From positions 54,807,550 to 54,871,549 of the forward strand of contig OV277864.1 of assembly GCA_922989275.2 (NCBI GenBank): a DNA stretch of 64,000 nt, read 5' to 3'. A program made the position numbers and the translations under genes. Source of the DNA: Gari tellinella (Eukaryota > Mollusca > Bivalvia > Cardiida > Psammobiidae). The notes below the pieces were generated by a model. That model did not search any database, was not told the DNA's origin, and saw only the letters and a list, made by a program, of their open reading frames with translations. Numbering within the stretch: position 1 is the first letter of the stretch; each line of letters starts with the position of its first letter. Of the stretch, positions 29,646 through 39,989 are shown in pieces.

Positions 29646-29895
29646 TACAGTGGAGAATCTGTTATTCTTTCCCGATAAACGCGTTTACGCTAAAACTATT
29701 TTTTCTTTTACAAACAGTTTGGAGCCAGATCAGACGCCGGGTAACCCGGCGTCTGATCTGGCTCCAAACTGTTTGCCACCAAGATAAACATGAAATATCA
29801 GAATTGTCCAAAAGTTGTTCTTTTCTACGTTTTAGTGTTTTGCGTTTGCGTACGTTTGCGTTTAAACGGGAAAGAATAACAGATTCTCCACTGTA
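29646..29895 (+). mobile_element. Family A MITE, young subfamily
   Basis: A complete 250-bp copy with perfect ends. It shares the subtype features CCCGATAAACGCG and TTTTTTCTTTTACAAACAG with the copies at 3.02 and 35.50 kb, so at least two sublineages of the burst can be told apart. Confidence 0.92.
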
Positions 29896-29939
29896 TCTAT
29901 TATCAGAATCGAAACTGTTTGACTCCCGTTTTGACATTT

Positions 29940-30035
29940 CTTCAGTCAAAACAGCCCTACATCTGACTTTAAGAATATTGCAGACGACACTACCGATGTA
30001 GACGATAATTTGGCGGTAGGAGAATTGATGCAGAC
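29940..30035 (+). repeat. G-type right-end fragment
   Basis: AGTCAAAACAGCCCTACATC then ATTGCAGACGACACTACCGA and TAATTTGGCGGTAGGAG matches a fragment at 42815-42900 (AGTCAAAACAATCCTAAAGC and following). No hairpin accompanies either copy. Confidence 0.6.
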
Positions 30036-30333
30036 GAATAAACTTGGCAATTTAAGAGTTGAGGAGTTAAGCTCAATAGTTTGTGGAATACCTACAGATA
30101 TGTATTGACGCAGAAAGTCTCATTGTGTGTCAAAATACCGCGTAAACAAAATAAAAAATAAACAGCGTACATCAAAGAGACTCCGATAATAATTGTTCTG
30201 TTTTACAAATAAAATGCCCAATTTCTGATATTTTCAGGAGTGGTACAGTTAAAACAAAAGCTAAACGACTAAATAAATTCATTTTGTTTTACATAACATG
30301 TTTACTAAACTCTTCAAGCGATGAGGTTTATAT

Positions 30334-30440
30334 GGTAAAAAAGCTCTATTACGACCATTTTAAAGAAAGCTCTTTGACTGCATAACAGATATGTGACAGC
30401 TTAAAGCAATGCGAACGTAAAACAGAAAACTCCTAAATAG
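30334..30440 (+). mobile_element. Family C half element
   Basis: TAAAAAAGCTCTATTACGAC then ATATGTGACAGCTTAAAGCA and GTAAAACAGAAAACTCC: the left end and left core arm of C. The right half is absent. Confidence 0.65.
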
Positions 30441-30504
30441 AAGTCATTTGACCAATATTACATGTATTTTGTGGCAATATAGAATAATTTTACTCTATTT
30501 TGTG

Positions 30505-30762
30505 TATAGTGGAGAAGAAGCTTTACCGCATTTCCCGTTTAAACGCAAACGAAGTGCTAACACAGTTTACTAAAACGGAGAAAATGACAACATTTTGGCA
30601 TCTCTGGCAAAAAAATTCAATATGAGCGGCAAACAGTTTGAAGTCAGATCAGACGCCGGGGTACCCGGCGTCTGATCTGGCTCCAAATTGTCTGAAATTG
30701 GAATAATAGCTTTAGTGTTACAAACGCGTTTATTGGAAAAGTATAACGTATTCTCTACTGTA
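30505..30762 (-). mobile_element. Family A MITE
   Basis: TATAGTGGAGAAGAAGCTTT to AACGTATTCTCTACTGTA. The centre is perfect (GATCAGACGCCGGGGTACCC and mirror). The element is otherwise diverged. Confidence 0.85.
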
Positions 30763-30769
30763 CATGAGC

Positions 30770-31390
30770 GTTGTGTTAATAAACTGATATTTAATATTCT
30801 TCATTCATTTCTGGTAACATTTAGCACTTTAGGTATTTTAATCAGTTAAGTATATAGACGCAAACACAAATCTGTAAAATGTATATTGTCTATACATGTA
30901 TAGGATATTAGACAAACACTAAGCCAGAGATGTGTTAAATGTATTTCCATTGCAAATACTCAGATTTCATTTCTACTGGAACTAAATGATACAAAGTGTT
31001 ATTATTCTATTTTCCGAACAACGCCACTACATTAACGTTGTTAAAACAATACACCCACAAACGCATAGTAACTGAACGCCTTGTTATTATTCAAACTATT
31101 TTAAACACTAGACACTCTCCAAACCATTTCAATTGTGACACAGTCGCTGTCGTTCGTATTATCCTTTTCTCCTGCTAATGTAATTATATTATATATGTTC
31201 CTGATCTTGTACTTTAGATTGTTAACTGTGAGTCATGTACATGATTATATATTATATGGCTATGAACATTGTATATGTTTAATGTGAATTAAAAGTTGAA
31301 TTGAATTGTATTGAATTATCGTCTACTTATGTTTTTCATCTTCTTTCACGTTTTAAAATGTATGGATATTTATGTTGTTTTTCTTAGAAA
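30770..31390. other. Unassigned stretch
   Basis: No element ends or hairpins recognised. The AT-rich segment near 31180-31320 shows no coding features. Confidence 0.45.
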
Positions 31391-31399
31391 ACATTGGTT

Positions 31400-31790
31400 C
31401 GATTGCTAAACAGTTTCAATCCTGATCAGACGCCGCGTTACATTGTCGGCATAGGCGGTGAAATGGTTTTTAAAATACAATCGACCATTTGAAAATAATA
31501 TGCTATCATGGTAGGATAAAGGTTCTGTTGAACGATTATTAGCTGGATGACCTTTCTCGCCAGTTGCCGCTCAACTTATTCAGACACCATAAACTGGTGG
31601 TCAATTTTCATAGTTAAACCTTTATCCCGCTAAATTATCGTCTGCTTTTAAATTGTCGTCTGCGAACAATCTGATATTCAATTTTTAGATAATTTTGTCC
31701 CTTTTTCCAACACATCGATAGAACGATTCTGGTCAGAAACGAGTTGTTGGGCGCCTGATCTGGATCCAACTTGATTTCAAACACGAGTTA
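31400..31790. repeat. Decayed core remnants
   Basis: AACAGTTTCAATCCTGATCA then GACGCCGCG at 31410-31440 is a left half-core. GGGCGCCTGATCTGGATCC at 31749 is a right half-core. GCCTGATC and AATTGTCGTCTGCGAAC also occur. This may be one G-type element spread by insertions. Confidence 0.45.
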
Positions 31791-31979
31791 GCTGTATAAG
31801 CATTAATATTTCATGTTTCCCATGGTGCCCTATATAGCGGAACTAGTTGTACTTATTTACATTTTACTTTTTGACAAGTGCTCATTTTGTTAAGTTAATG
31901 AGGAAATATGTACAGTTGTTTCGTACATGGTTTTATTTGTACATGTACAAGCCCTTTGTGTCGAATTAGTGTTATCACT

Positions 31980-32184
31980 TTTAAGGCTGGCAATTAATGT
32001 TCACGACATTTGCAAATAGTTTGCATCCTGATCAGATGCCGAGTAACTCGGCGTCTGATCAGGCTTCAAACAGTTTGTTACTCATGTCTAACATCGAAAA
32101 TTGCAGACAAAATGGTTGGATTTTAAAATAATAGCAGACGAAATTTAAAGCAGACGATATTTACTCAGGGCTCTAAAGGGTTAA
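31980..32184 (+). mobile_element. Family G-like MITE
   Basis: TTAAGGCTGGCAATTAATG to AGGGCTCTAAAGGGTTAA. The hairpin at about 32010-32079 is near-perfect (GCAAATAGTTTGCATCCTGA, TCAGATGCCGAG and mirror). AGCAGACGAAATTTAAAGCA and GACGATA follow it. Confidence 0.68.
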
Positions 32185-32189
32185 GCCTA

Positions 32190-33480
32190 CACCACAGGGG
32201 TGCCCCCTGGGGATTGATTGTCATAATAATAAAGCTTGCCACTAAACGAAGCTCGTTGATATTTGATAAATGAGCAATTCTTCGTGTTATTGAAATTCAA
32301 TACTCTTCGTAAAACAGGAAACATTAGCATAAAAATGTCACCGCGGTATCAATTATAAAAAATAGCAAATTATCGTAGAAGAAAATTTGCATGACACTTC
32401 GTGTCGTAACGAACAGTACTACAAATCTTTTCTGTAGCAATTCCCCCAAGGTTGAACGTTCTAAATGAAAGCATTGAGATAAATTGCATATATTGCAAAT
32501 GTGCATCATATTGTTTTAAAGAAATTGGTTGGAGACGCATACTTAATTTCACATTGTTTTGACATATTATTGGTTGAAAGAACAACACTTTTATTGCACG
32601 TAAAGATAAAAAATAAAAGCCGCGCCATGACAAAATTGTCTTATTGCATTGCACACAATGTATATCAAGGCCATCCACCGCGTCAAAGATACGGCAGCTG
32701 GCCTTAATCTTCATTGTTTGACACGTACTTAAATCTAAAACATTTGATGAAGTATAATTATTATTATACGTCATTGGTAGTGTAAACCAAACTCAGATAC
32801 AGAGCCTTTGATGACAACGGTGCTTGGTCTGTACAATGTTGCAATGCAATTAGTCAGGTTTTGTCATGGAATGGCTCAAATACTGAGAAACAAGCGTTTT
32901 AACAAATCCGGTATATGTAAGAAAACGTAATAATTATATCATAATGATAACATATTTTGCGTGTATATAAGAATATACAACTTCAACTTTTATTATTTAT
33001 TAAAGTGTCACACATAAAAGTTAAATAATTCAATTTCAATAAATATTTCTTGGTAAACTTTTATACTCGGACTTTAGTCGACCTATGAGCCACTATTATC
33101 ACATGCATGTACATACATGTAACATAACACTTAAAGTGAATGTAGTAAGTGCTAATCGGTATGATTGGGAAACCGGTGAAGATATAAATAAATATATAAA
33201 TATAAACGATGTATGATAGTAACGCATGTGTATAATATACAACGGTGCAAGGAAAGAAACACAATAAGCTAATTGTGATTTCATTTATCAAATATACTAA
33301 TACGATAAAGAAATTGTACATTTGCAACTTTTACTGTTCATATCATCGTCATTCACATACAAACTTATCATCGGCAAATAAAAATATCACATTTAAAATT
33401 TCACTAACGGATAGCCAATAGACTGTTGCGCATATGCGACTGCTGTTTGTCTAAAAGTTACGTTTGAACAATTTTGTCAG
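32190..33480. other. Longest stretch without assigned repeats
   Basis: I find no MITE ends or palindromes here. The longest open frame of the window (minus strand, about 32370-32774, 134 codons) lies in it. It shows no recognisable domain, signal peptide or splice context, and other frames overlap it. I regard it as probably chance, but it is the best place to test for an exon. Confidence 0.45.
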
Positions 33481-33499
33481 AAGAAAACATAAAGACGAG

Positions 33500-33656
33500 T
33501 GACAAACAGTTTAAAACCAGGGTCCAAACTGTTTGGCAAATGTAATCTCATGACTTTAAGGGTACTTAATTTTCCCTCCCTATTACAACTCTCTCCGAAC
33601 CACACAAACAATATTTGTCTTCCATTTGGGTGTTGTTGTAGAGAGAGAGCACTACA
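33500..33656 (-). mobile_element. Family D MITE fragment
   Basis: A reduced hairpin (GACAAACAGTTTAAAACCAG then GGTCCAAACTGTTTGGC) precedes the D end in reverse (TTTTCCCTCCCTATTACAAC, TCTCCGAACCACACAAAC, GTTGTAGAGAGAGAGCACTA). Confidence 0.65.
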
Positions 33657-33719
33657 ATACGCCTGGTTTTCTCATTGCAGGAGCCATTATTACAGGGTTT
33701 TCATGCATACATTCTGTAT

Positions 33720-33792
33720 GTTTTCAAACTGTTTTAAGTGGCCACCATCGAAACTTCAAAACTAGACACAGGCTATGAGGTAACGAGTTAAT
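33720..33792 (-). mobile_element. Family B right-end fragment
   Basis: TTTTAAGTGGCCACCATCGA then ACTAGACACAGGCTATGAGG and TAACGAGTTAA are the end of a B element in reverse orientation, without its hairpin. Confidence 0.6.
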
Positions 33793-33801
33793 ATCATCCT
33801 T

Positions 33802-34050
33802 TTAACTCATTATCCCCTGAAACTTCCAATGGACAATTCCAGTTTGCAATAAAGGCTGGTCCATTTTAGACTATTAAAGGTTGTTCTTTGAAATAAATTG
33901 CAAAATGACAAACAGAGATGTGCCTGATCAGAGGGCTCCTGTAGGAACCCTCTGATCTGGGACTTCACTGTTTGCATAGGACAGGTGTACGTACTCTTCA
34001 GGTACACATTTGGTAAAGGATACATGCGTCACTAGAGCTCAATGAGTTAA
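33802..34050 (-). mobile_element. Family F MITE, complete
   Basis: TTAACTCATTATCCCCTGAA to GAGCTCAATGAGTTAA. The hairpin at about 33908-33976 is near-perfect (CAAACAGAGATGTGCCTGAT, CAGAGGGCTCC and mirror). The reverse of the F arm AATGGACCAGCCTTTATTGC is visible on the left. Confidence 0.87.
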
Positions 34051-34331
34051 TAAAGCGCCTACCTTGTGATTCGATCAACCACGTGATAGACACGTGAACG
34101 AAGAGCCGGGCCCAGTAGAGATTGAACGAGGTAGCCTCACACAGCCGTTTCTCCAACATGTCTTCTCAGTAATACTGAACTGGTAAGTCCAATCTGAAGT
34201 AAATAAAATACAGTATAAATTGGGAATTTTTTAAACGAAATTAAGATCTATACAATTTAGTCTCAATTACCAAAACGAATAAACAAAATAAGCTGGTTAA
34301 GCATATGAGCTGGTGTTCGAGGAATCGGTGG

Positions 34332-34386
34332 ACAGGGTGTTATTCTTTCTAAATAAACGCATTTATTGGGAAAGAATAGCGTATCA
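34332..34386 (+). mobile_element. Family A terminal remnant, ends joined
   Basis: GACAGGGTGTTATTCTTTC then TAAATAAACGC is followed at once by GCATTTATTGGGAAAGAATA and GCG. The sequence reads as the terminal arms of A fused with the hairpin lost, leaving a short palindrome of about 55 bp. Confidence 0.55.
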
Positions 34387-34579
34387 TGTGGTCTTGTGTC
34401 TCTGAGCACAATGAGTTACACCTCATTGGCAAGGGTTAGCTTCAAATTGTTAGCCAATCGAATTAAAATAAATCCTAAGAAATTCCAAACTACATGTATT
34501 CTCAGATCAGTTGCAAGGAACATTTTCAAAAACATGTATGTTTTACATTACAATGCCTTGCGGGTTTTTAACATTTTCT

Positions 34580-34815
34580 CAACAGAAGCACCTTTTAGCG
34601 CATTCAGTTTATTCATCCGCTGAAGAAAATAGTTCCAAGTTATACAGTCGAATATGGCTCATAAGAATTTTTGTTTTTAATTCTGGCAGATGGTACCGTT
34701 AAGCATGTTGGAATTAAAATAGAATACACCTTAGGGCGCATTCTGCTTTACTTTCAGCCTGCTTTAAGTACTTTACCTTTTTCAAAAGTAGAAACGAACT
34801 ATGGGGTAAAGGGTT
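34580..34815 (-). mobile_element. Family B MITE
   Basis: CACCTTTTAGCGCATTCAGT, TGAAGAAAATAGTTCC and GGCAGATGGTACCG, then a hairpin with a decayed left arm (AAGCATGTTGGAATTAAAAT) and a good right arm (GCGCATTCTGCTTTACTTTC). It ends ACTATGGGGTAAAGGGTT. Confidence 0.78.
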
Positions 34816-35494
34816 CGATTTAGAATGGATGACGTCTTCGGCATTGTTTCACAAAATGCACATATAACCATATCGTTCGTTTAAAAATATCAGTTTTATG
34901 CACCTGAAAAGGAACAAAAAATAAGACAGAAATGAATGCCAAAATGCTTGGATGCCGATCAGACACCGAGTTACACTGCGTATGATCTAACCCTCTGAAT
35001 TAAAACTGTTTGTAAGTTGGCCATAATCGCTTATGGCACCGAAGAGGTTAAAACTAAAAAATTAAAACAATATTCACAAGGTAATAGTTGATCAATGTTA
35101 TGTTCGAACAAAAATAACCCCTTCATTGCCTAATCTCGGGCACAGTGGTTATTTGCAAACCGTTAAGACCTGATCAGTCGTTTCCTAATGCAGTGTCTAA
35201 TCAGGATCTAAACTGTGTTGACACTAAAATGTAATGTTTCTTCAGTCCAAATACCAAACAATTAGATTTGAGTACTAAATGTAGATGACGTCATAGCAGG
35301 GAACAGGTTTAAATTGCATGACAGAGTAATAATTGCCATGATGTGGAATTACATGGGAACTTTTTTGGTTTTCATCTGTGAACATCTGTTTGGATAAGGC
35401 ATCGCACTGTCGGCAATTTCGGCTATTTAACCTTTTTACAGTAATCACATCGCACGAGTATGCAATTTTCACTGCAGAAACATCGTTACGAACG

Positions 35495-35744
35495 TACAGT
35501 GGAGAATCTGTTATTCTTTCCCGATAAACGCGTTTACGCTAAAACTATTTTTTCTTTTACAAACAGTTTGGAGCCAGATCAGACGCCGGGTAACCCGGCG
35601 TCTGATCAGGCTCCAAATTGTTTGCCACCAAGATAAACATGAAGTATCAGAATTGTCCAAAAGTTGTTCTTTTCTACGTTTTAGTGCTTTGCGTTTGCGT
35701 ACGTTTGCGTTTAAACGGGAAAGAATAACAGATTCTCCACTGTA
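35495..35744 (+). mobile_element. Family A MITE, young subfamily
   Basis: A complete 250-bp copy with perfect ends and a near-perfect hairpin at about 35559-35625. It carries the CCCGATAAACGCG subtype. A second, older A element starts on the next base in the opposite orientation. Confidence 0.92.
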
Positions 35745-35979
35745 TATAGTGCAGACTACTTTATTGTTTACCGTTTGAATGCAAACAAAACGCAAAACAT
35801 TAAAATGTAGAAATTGTAAGGTTTTAGAAATTCTAACAATTCATTTTAATCTGAGTGGCAAACAGTTTAGAGAACTTTGGTTAACCGGTGTCTGACCTGG
35901 CTCCAACCTTATTACAATAAAAACACTAATTTAAGCGTAAACGCGTTTTTTTGGGAAAGAATAACATCTTTTCCACTGA
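35745..35979 (-). mobile_element. Family A MITE, older copy
   Basis: TATAGTGCAGACTACTTTAT to AACATCTTTTCCACTGA. The left half of the hairpin centre is deleted (TTTAGAGAACTTTGGTTAAC then CGGTGTCTGACCTGG). Confidence 0.8.
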
Positions 35980-36029
35980 ACCGTTATCTACAAGAATGAT
36001 AGGAAGCCCCGAACACAAGATACAGAATA

Positions 36030-36180
36030 CTTGTTCAGTATCTTTCCAGATGGTAACGTAAAGCAGGTTAAAAGAAAATCAGAATGCTCCTTAAGGAGCA
36101 TTCTGATTTACTTTCATCCTGCTTTGAAGTGGCCATCTGTATTCAGAACTAGAAACAGGGTTTTGGGCGCAATGTTAGCT
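36030..36180 (-). mobile_element. Family B core with partial arms
   Basis: TTTCCAGATGGTAACGTAAA, then the core GCAGGTTAAAAGAAAATCAG, AATGCTCC and mirror, then AGTGGCCATCTGTATTCAGA and ACTAGAAACAGG. The centre is GCTCCTTAAGGAGC, as in family C, while the flanks are B. Confidence 0.75.
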
Positions 36181-36294
36181 CTTTCAATACTAAGTGTCTC
36201 TTGTGGCTAGTTAAAATTCCTTGTGGATCTTTTTAGTGACAAAAACATGAACCAGTCTACTTGGAATTCTAGGTAATGTTTATGTAATACATAC

Positions 36295-36362
36295 TAGTCT
36301 AAATTAGCAAACAGTGTAGACCCGGATCAGAGGGCTCCTTAAGGGTCAACACTGTTGGCGAA
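36295..36362. repeat. E/F-type core remnant
   Basis: AGCAAACAGTGTAGACCCGG then ATCAGAGGGCTCCTTAAG runs directly into GGTCAACACTGTTGGC. The outer arm (GTGTAGAC) is E-like and the centre (GAGGGCTCC) is F-like. The right half is shortened. Confidence 0.6.
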
Positions 36363-36377
36363 TTCAATAAGTTGTAT

Positions 36378-36595
36378 AAACCCTTTCCGACATAGAAGCA
36401 CATTAAATTTATTCCATCACTGAAGAAACTAATTCCAATTTATACAGTTATGAATTGTACTGTTAGAAAACGTTGTCATATTCATAAGCAAATTGTAGGC
36501 ACATTCTGCTTTACTTTCAGCCTACTTTATGGGATCACCTATCTTCAATGCTATGAACTGGCTATGTGGTAATGGGTTAAACAGGTCCATTTTGT
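36378..36595 (-). mobile_element. Family B MITE with collapsed hairpin
   Basis: TAAACCCTTTCCGACATAGA, TTTATTCCATCACTGAAGAA and AATTCCAATTTATACAG. Only the right hairpin arm is present (GGCACATTCTGCTTTACTTT). It ends GGCTATGTGGTAATGGGTTA then A. Confidence 0.8.
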
Positions 36596-36774
36596 TGAAA
36601 GAGTTAAGTGCCTGAAAGTCAGCATAAAAGCACAGCTCGTATAAATGTTCGCACTTCAGGCTTCCCAGTTTTCAGACAGCACGTTGTAAATATTAAATGA
36701 CAACAGCTTTCCGGAAAATGTGTCCAATAATTTGTGTTAAACTGTGCATGGTGCCGGCTAATTTCACGTGTGAT

Positions 36775-36852
36775 ACTGTAACAAACAGTTTGGATCCAGA
36801 TGAGACGCCGAGTTACTCGGCGTCTCATCTGGATCCAAACTGTTTGTCATCT
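36775..36852. repeat. Type-1 core hairpin, near-perfect
   Basis: ACAAACAGTTTGGATCCAGA then TGAGACGCCGAG is mirrored by CTCGGCGTCTCATCTGG and ATCCAAACTGTTTGTC. The GATC before the centre is ATGAG in both arms, a compensatory pair of changes or a conversion. Confidence 0.8.
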
Positions 36853-37197
36853 TGACAACGTTGATCTGAAAGAAAATACAGATTAATATCCTTTGAGAAT
36901 TGTTGCGAAATGCATGGTTATTTTTGTAAACGTTAATTGCATAGCTTGCTAAAGGATTAATTGTAAAGATAAATACAATATTTTCACAAACCCCAGTGAT
37001 AGCTTGTAGTATAAAATAGTGTGTGTGAAATACGAGTATTTATGCATAGTATTTTGTCTGACTCTATTGTCATTCGGTTTCCGAGCTTTTCAAATTAAAT
37101 GCTAGCACCAGGTATTTCAGTTATAAAGTTTCATGTTGAACGTTTAAACATGATCAATCATAGCTACATGTACGAGTATACTCGTCATTGCTACATG

Positions 37198-37447
37198 TAC
37201 AGTGGAGAATCTGTTATTCTTTCCCAATAAACGCGTTTACGCTAAAACTATTATTTGCAGTGCAAACAGTTTGCAGCCAGATCAGACGCCGGGTAACCCG
37301 GCGTTTGATCAGGCTCCAAACTGTTTGCCACCAAGATAAACAAGAATTATCAGAATTGTCCAAAAGTTGTTCTTTTCTACGTTTTAGCGCTTTGCGTTTG
37401 CGTACGTTTGCGTTTAAACGGGAAAGAATAACAGATTCTCCACTGTA
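37198..37447 (+). mobile_element. Family A MITE, young subfamily
   Basis: A complete copy with perfect 28-base ends. The hairpin at about 37262-37329 has one unmatched change in each arm (TTTGCAGCC; GCGTTTGATC). It shares TTTGCAGCC with the copy at 47.41 kb. Confidence 0.92.
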
Positions 37448-37591
37448 ACAGTGTGCCTGTGAATCGTTATTTCTTCTACTCTATTCAAACAATGTAGATC
37501 TGATCACATGAGCTCTTTAATCAGGATCAGCACCCTCTGTCAGTTGGCAATACATTGCAAAAGCAACCAACACTAAATATACTAAATGGAC

Positions 37592-37843
37592 TTAACCCTT
37601 TACCTTATAGAAGCGCCTATTAGCGCCTTCCGTTTATTCCTCCGCGGAAGAAAATAATTCCAATCAATACAGTCATGAATATGTAGCAGAAGGAATATTT
37701 TCTTAATTCTAGCAGGTGGAAACTTAAAGCAGGCTGAAAGTAAAGCAGAATGCGCCTTAGGGCGCATTCTGCTTTACTTTCAACCTGCTTTAAGTACCCA
37801 CCTATTTTCAAAACTAGAAACAGGCTATGGGGTAAAGGGTTAA
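37592..37843 (-). mobile_element. Family B MITE, complete
   Basis: TTAACCCTTTACCTTATAGA to TATGGGGTAAAGGGTTAA. The hairpin at about 37724-37793 is near-perfect (TTAAAGCAGGCTGAAAGTAA, AGCAGAATGCGCC and mirror). Confidence 0.9.
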
Positions 37844-37863
37844 ATAGTAACTGGAATTATTCA

Positions 37864-38118
37864 TTAACCCTTATCATGCTGAATTGTCGTCTGCTTCAAA
37901 TATATCGTCTGCTGAAAATCTAAAACAAAAACAGGTTGCCAGCTTTTGAAACAGAATAAAATTTGAAAACTATGGACATCAATTGGATCCAGACCAGACG
38001 TTGAAAACGAGGGATAAACAGTTTGGATCCAGATCAGACGCCGCATTTTGCGGCGTCTGATCTGGATCCTGACTGTTTGCAAATGTTGGGCAAGTCGTGG
38101 TTAGCATGATAAGGGTTA
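37864..38118 (+). mobile_element. Family G MITE, complete
   Basis: TTAACCCTTATCATGCTGAA to TTAGCATGATAAGGGTTAA, a good terminal inverted repeat at TTAA. The left arm has AATTGTCGTCTGCTTCAAAT and ATCGTCTGCTG. The hairpin at about 38017-38083 is near-perfect (AAACAGTTTGGATCCAGATC, AGACGCCGC and mirror). Confidence 0.88.
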
Positions 38119-38254
38119 AACGTTTCAGGGTCATATGAGTCAGCACATTCATTACTGATACTTCCAAATGACAATTCTAGTTTCTAAATGAGTACAGTCA
38201 AGTTTTACTGATTTTTGGATTTTTTGCAATAAAATGCAAAATTACAAATAGGGC

Positions 38255-38422
38255 AGACCCTGATCAAATGACTCCGCAAAATCAGGCTTAAAACTGTTTG
38301 CTATTAAGATAAAACGAGCATCCTGAATTATTTAAAAGTTGTCATTTCATACGTTTCAATACGATGCGTTTTTGTTTCAATTGCGTTTAAAAACGGGAAA
38401 GAAAATCGTGTTCTCCATTGTG
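38255..38422 (+). mobile_element. Family A right-half remnant
   Basis: A reduced core (CAGACCCTGATCAAATGACT and CAGGCTTAAAACTGTTTGC) is followed by TTGTCATTTCATACGTTTC, GCGTTTAAAAACGGGAAAG and GTGTTCTCCATTGTG. The left end is missing. Confidence 0.6.
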
Positions 38423-38696
38423 TCATGTTGACAGTGAATAGGTTAACCGAAAAGTCCTAACATTTCTGTAAAAGGATCGTTTCGTCTTGTAGCGTGATTT
38501 ACGCTCAGTCATACCACGGCTTTGTCGCCTTTCCCTTTTTAGACCAAATGTCAAGACTTTTCCCATTCCCAGTTTACAAGACAACTATTAGAAACCTACA
38601 TTTCCCATCCGTTATGTGTTTCTCTTCTATCTTACTAAGTATACGCTGTTGTACAGAAAACTTCCTCTTTTGACAATCACTCCAAATTAGAACAGT

Positions 38697-38845
38697 AACA
38701 GTGCAGAGAACGTTATTTTTTCCCGTTTAAAGAAAAGGAAATGCAAAAGCAATGAACTGAAATGCAGAAAAAGGATTTTTTTTAAAAACTGTTGGTTATC
38801 CTTTTCATTTTGAGTGGCAACAAGCTTGTAGCCTGACTAGACGTA
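38697..38845 (-). mobile_element. Family A left half, interrupted by C
   Basis: TAACAGTGCAGAGAACGTTA, CCCGTTTAAAG and GTGGCAACAAGCTTGTAGCC then TGACTAGACG. The sequence stops inside the hairpin where a C element begins at 38848. The missing right half is not found beyond the C element. Confidence 0.65.
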
Positions 38846-38847
38846 AA

Positions 38848-39055
38848 TACAGTAAAACCTCTCTATTACGACCACTAAAAATAAGGCTAATTGGTTGTAT
38901 AAAAGACAGGTGACAGCTTAAAGCAAGGTGACAGTAAAACAGAAAGCTCCTACAGGAGCTTTCTGTTTTACTGTCACCTTGCTTTAACAGTCGCATGTTC
39001 TTAACCCCTAATAATCAACACAATTTAGTGGTCGTAATAGAGGGGTTTTACTGTA
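38848..39055 (+). mobile_element. Family C MITE, complete
   Basis: TACAGTAAAACCTCTCTATT to AATAGAGGGGTTTTACTGTA. The core at about 38917-38987 is near-perfect (TTAAAGCAAGGTGACAGTAA, AACAGAAAGCTCC and mirror). One of the best preserved C copies. Confidence 0.92.
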
Positions 39056-39059
39056 TGTT

Positions 39060-39200
39060 CACTAGTGTAGGGTTTGTTCTGTTTGTCATTTTGCAACAAA
39101 TTGTTAAAGTTAGCCATAAATATTTTAAAATGGTCCAAATTTAGCTGAGAGCTGGGTTTGTCCTTTTTTAGATTCAAGGGTAAATGAGTTAAGCACTACC
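39060..39200 (+). mobile_element. Family F right-half remnant
   Basis: GTTTGTCATTTTGCAACAAA then TATTTTAAAATGGTCCAAAT and AAGGGTAAATGAGTTAA are F right-arm blocks. No hairpin. Confidence 0.6.
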
Positions 39201-39820
39201 TCCTAAATGGATTGTCGTTTGATCATGTTCATGTATTTATAAGCAAGTGCCAAATGAACCTAACAAACGGGTATGTACATCATAACCTTTCGGGCGTAAA
39301 TCAAAACTAACAACGTGACTTTCGCCTTTTACAGTACCGCATGCTTCATATTACAAAATTAAGTGTTAAAGCGATTTATCATGAGGAATCTTAATATGAG
39401 TGTCAAACATTTTGATCAATATCAGACACAACTTTCTGCCAGATCTAGTAAAGTCATATATATAAACAAATTTCTACGCTAGAATTTCTATCATTTATTT
39501 CTAAAGTTTGCTTCTTATTTACTATAAAGTTCAAATGAGGTGAATGACTCTTATAAAACCTAGCTATTACTACAAAAACCATAACTCATTAAACTATGAA
39601 TATGTATTTTTACGCCTTTATTAATTATTTCCCTGAAGAAAATAGCTCCATTTTATTTAAGGAATAATTCGAAGATTTATTGTATTCATGGATGTATGGG
39701 AAAAAACCTGGTCACACGCGAAGCGGTTTCATACAGGGTTGTTTTTCATATCTCTATGAATACAATAAATGTTCCAAAATCATTCCTTATAATTCAATAG
39801 CACTACTTAGTTTAAGAAAG

Positions 39821-39984
39821 TACACTCGTTTAACTCGAACTATCCGATACTTCGACATATGAACTGCATTATTTCATGCTCGGTTAAGTAGAACATACCC
39901 GTATTTCAAGTAAAGCCACGTGTTATCTTTGAAATACGGGTATGTTCGACAAAACCGACTTCAAGATATTGAGGTTCGACTGTA
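39821..39984. mobile_element. Family K palindromic MITE
   Basis: The right end is GATATTGAGGTTCGACTGTA. The left end (TACACTCGTTTAACTCGAAC) is a decayed mirror. The inner hairpin is GAACATACCCGTATTTCAAG mirrored as TTTGAAATACGGGTATGTTC. Ends of the type CAGTNGAACCTC on TA resemble pogo-like elements; this is an inference. Confidence 0.65.
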
Positions 39985-39989
39985 GTTAA

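Noticed and set aside
32370..32774. Longest open frame in the window, 134 codons, minus strand
   Set aside because: No recognisable domain, signal or membrane pattern, an overlapping frame on the same strand and another on the opposite strand, and no splice context I can support. Expected by chance in 64 kb.
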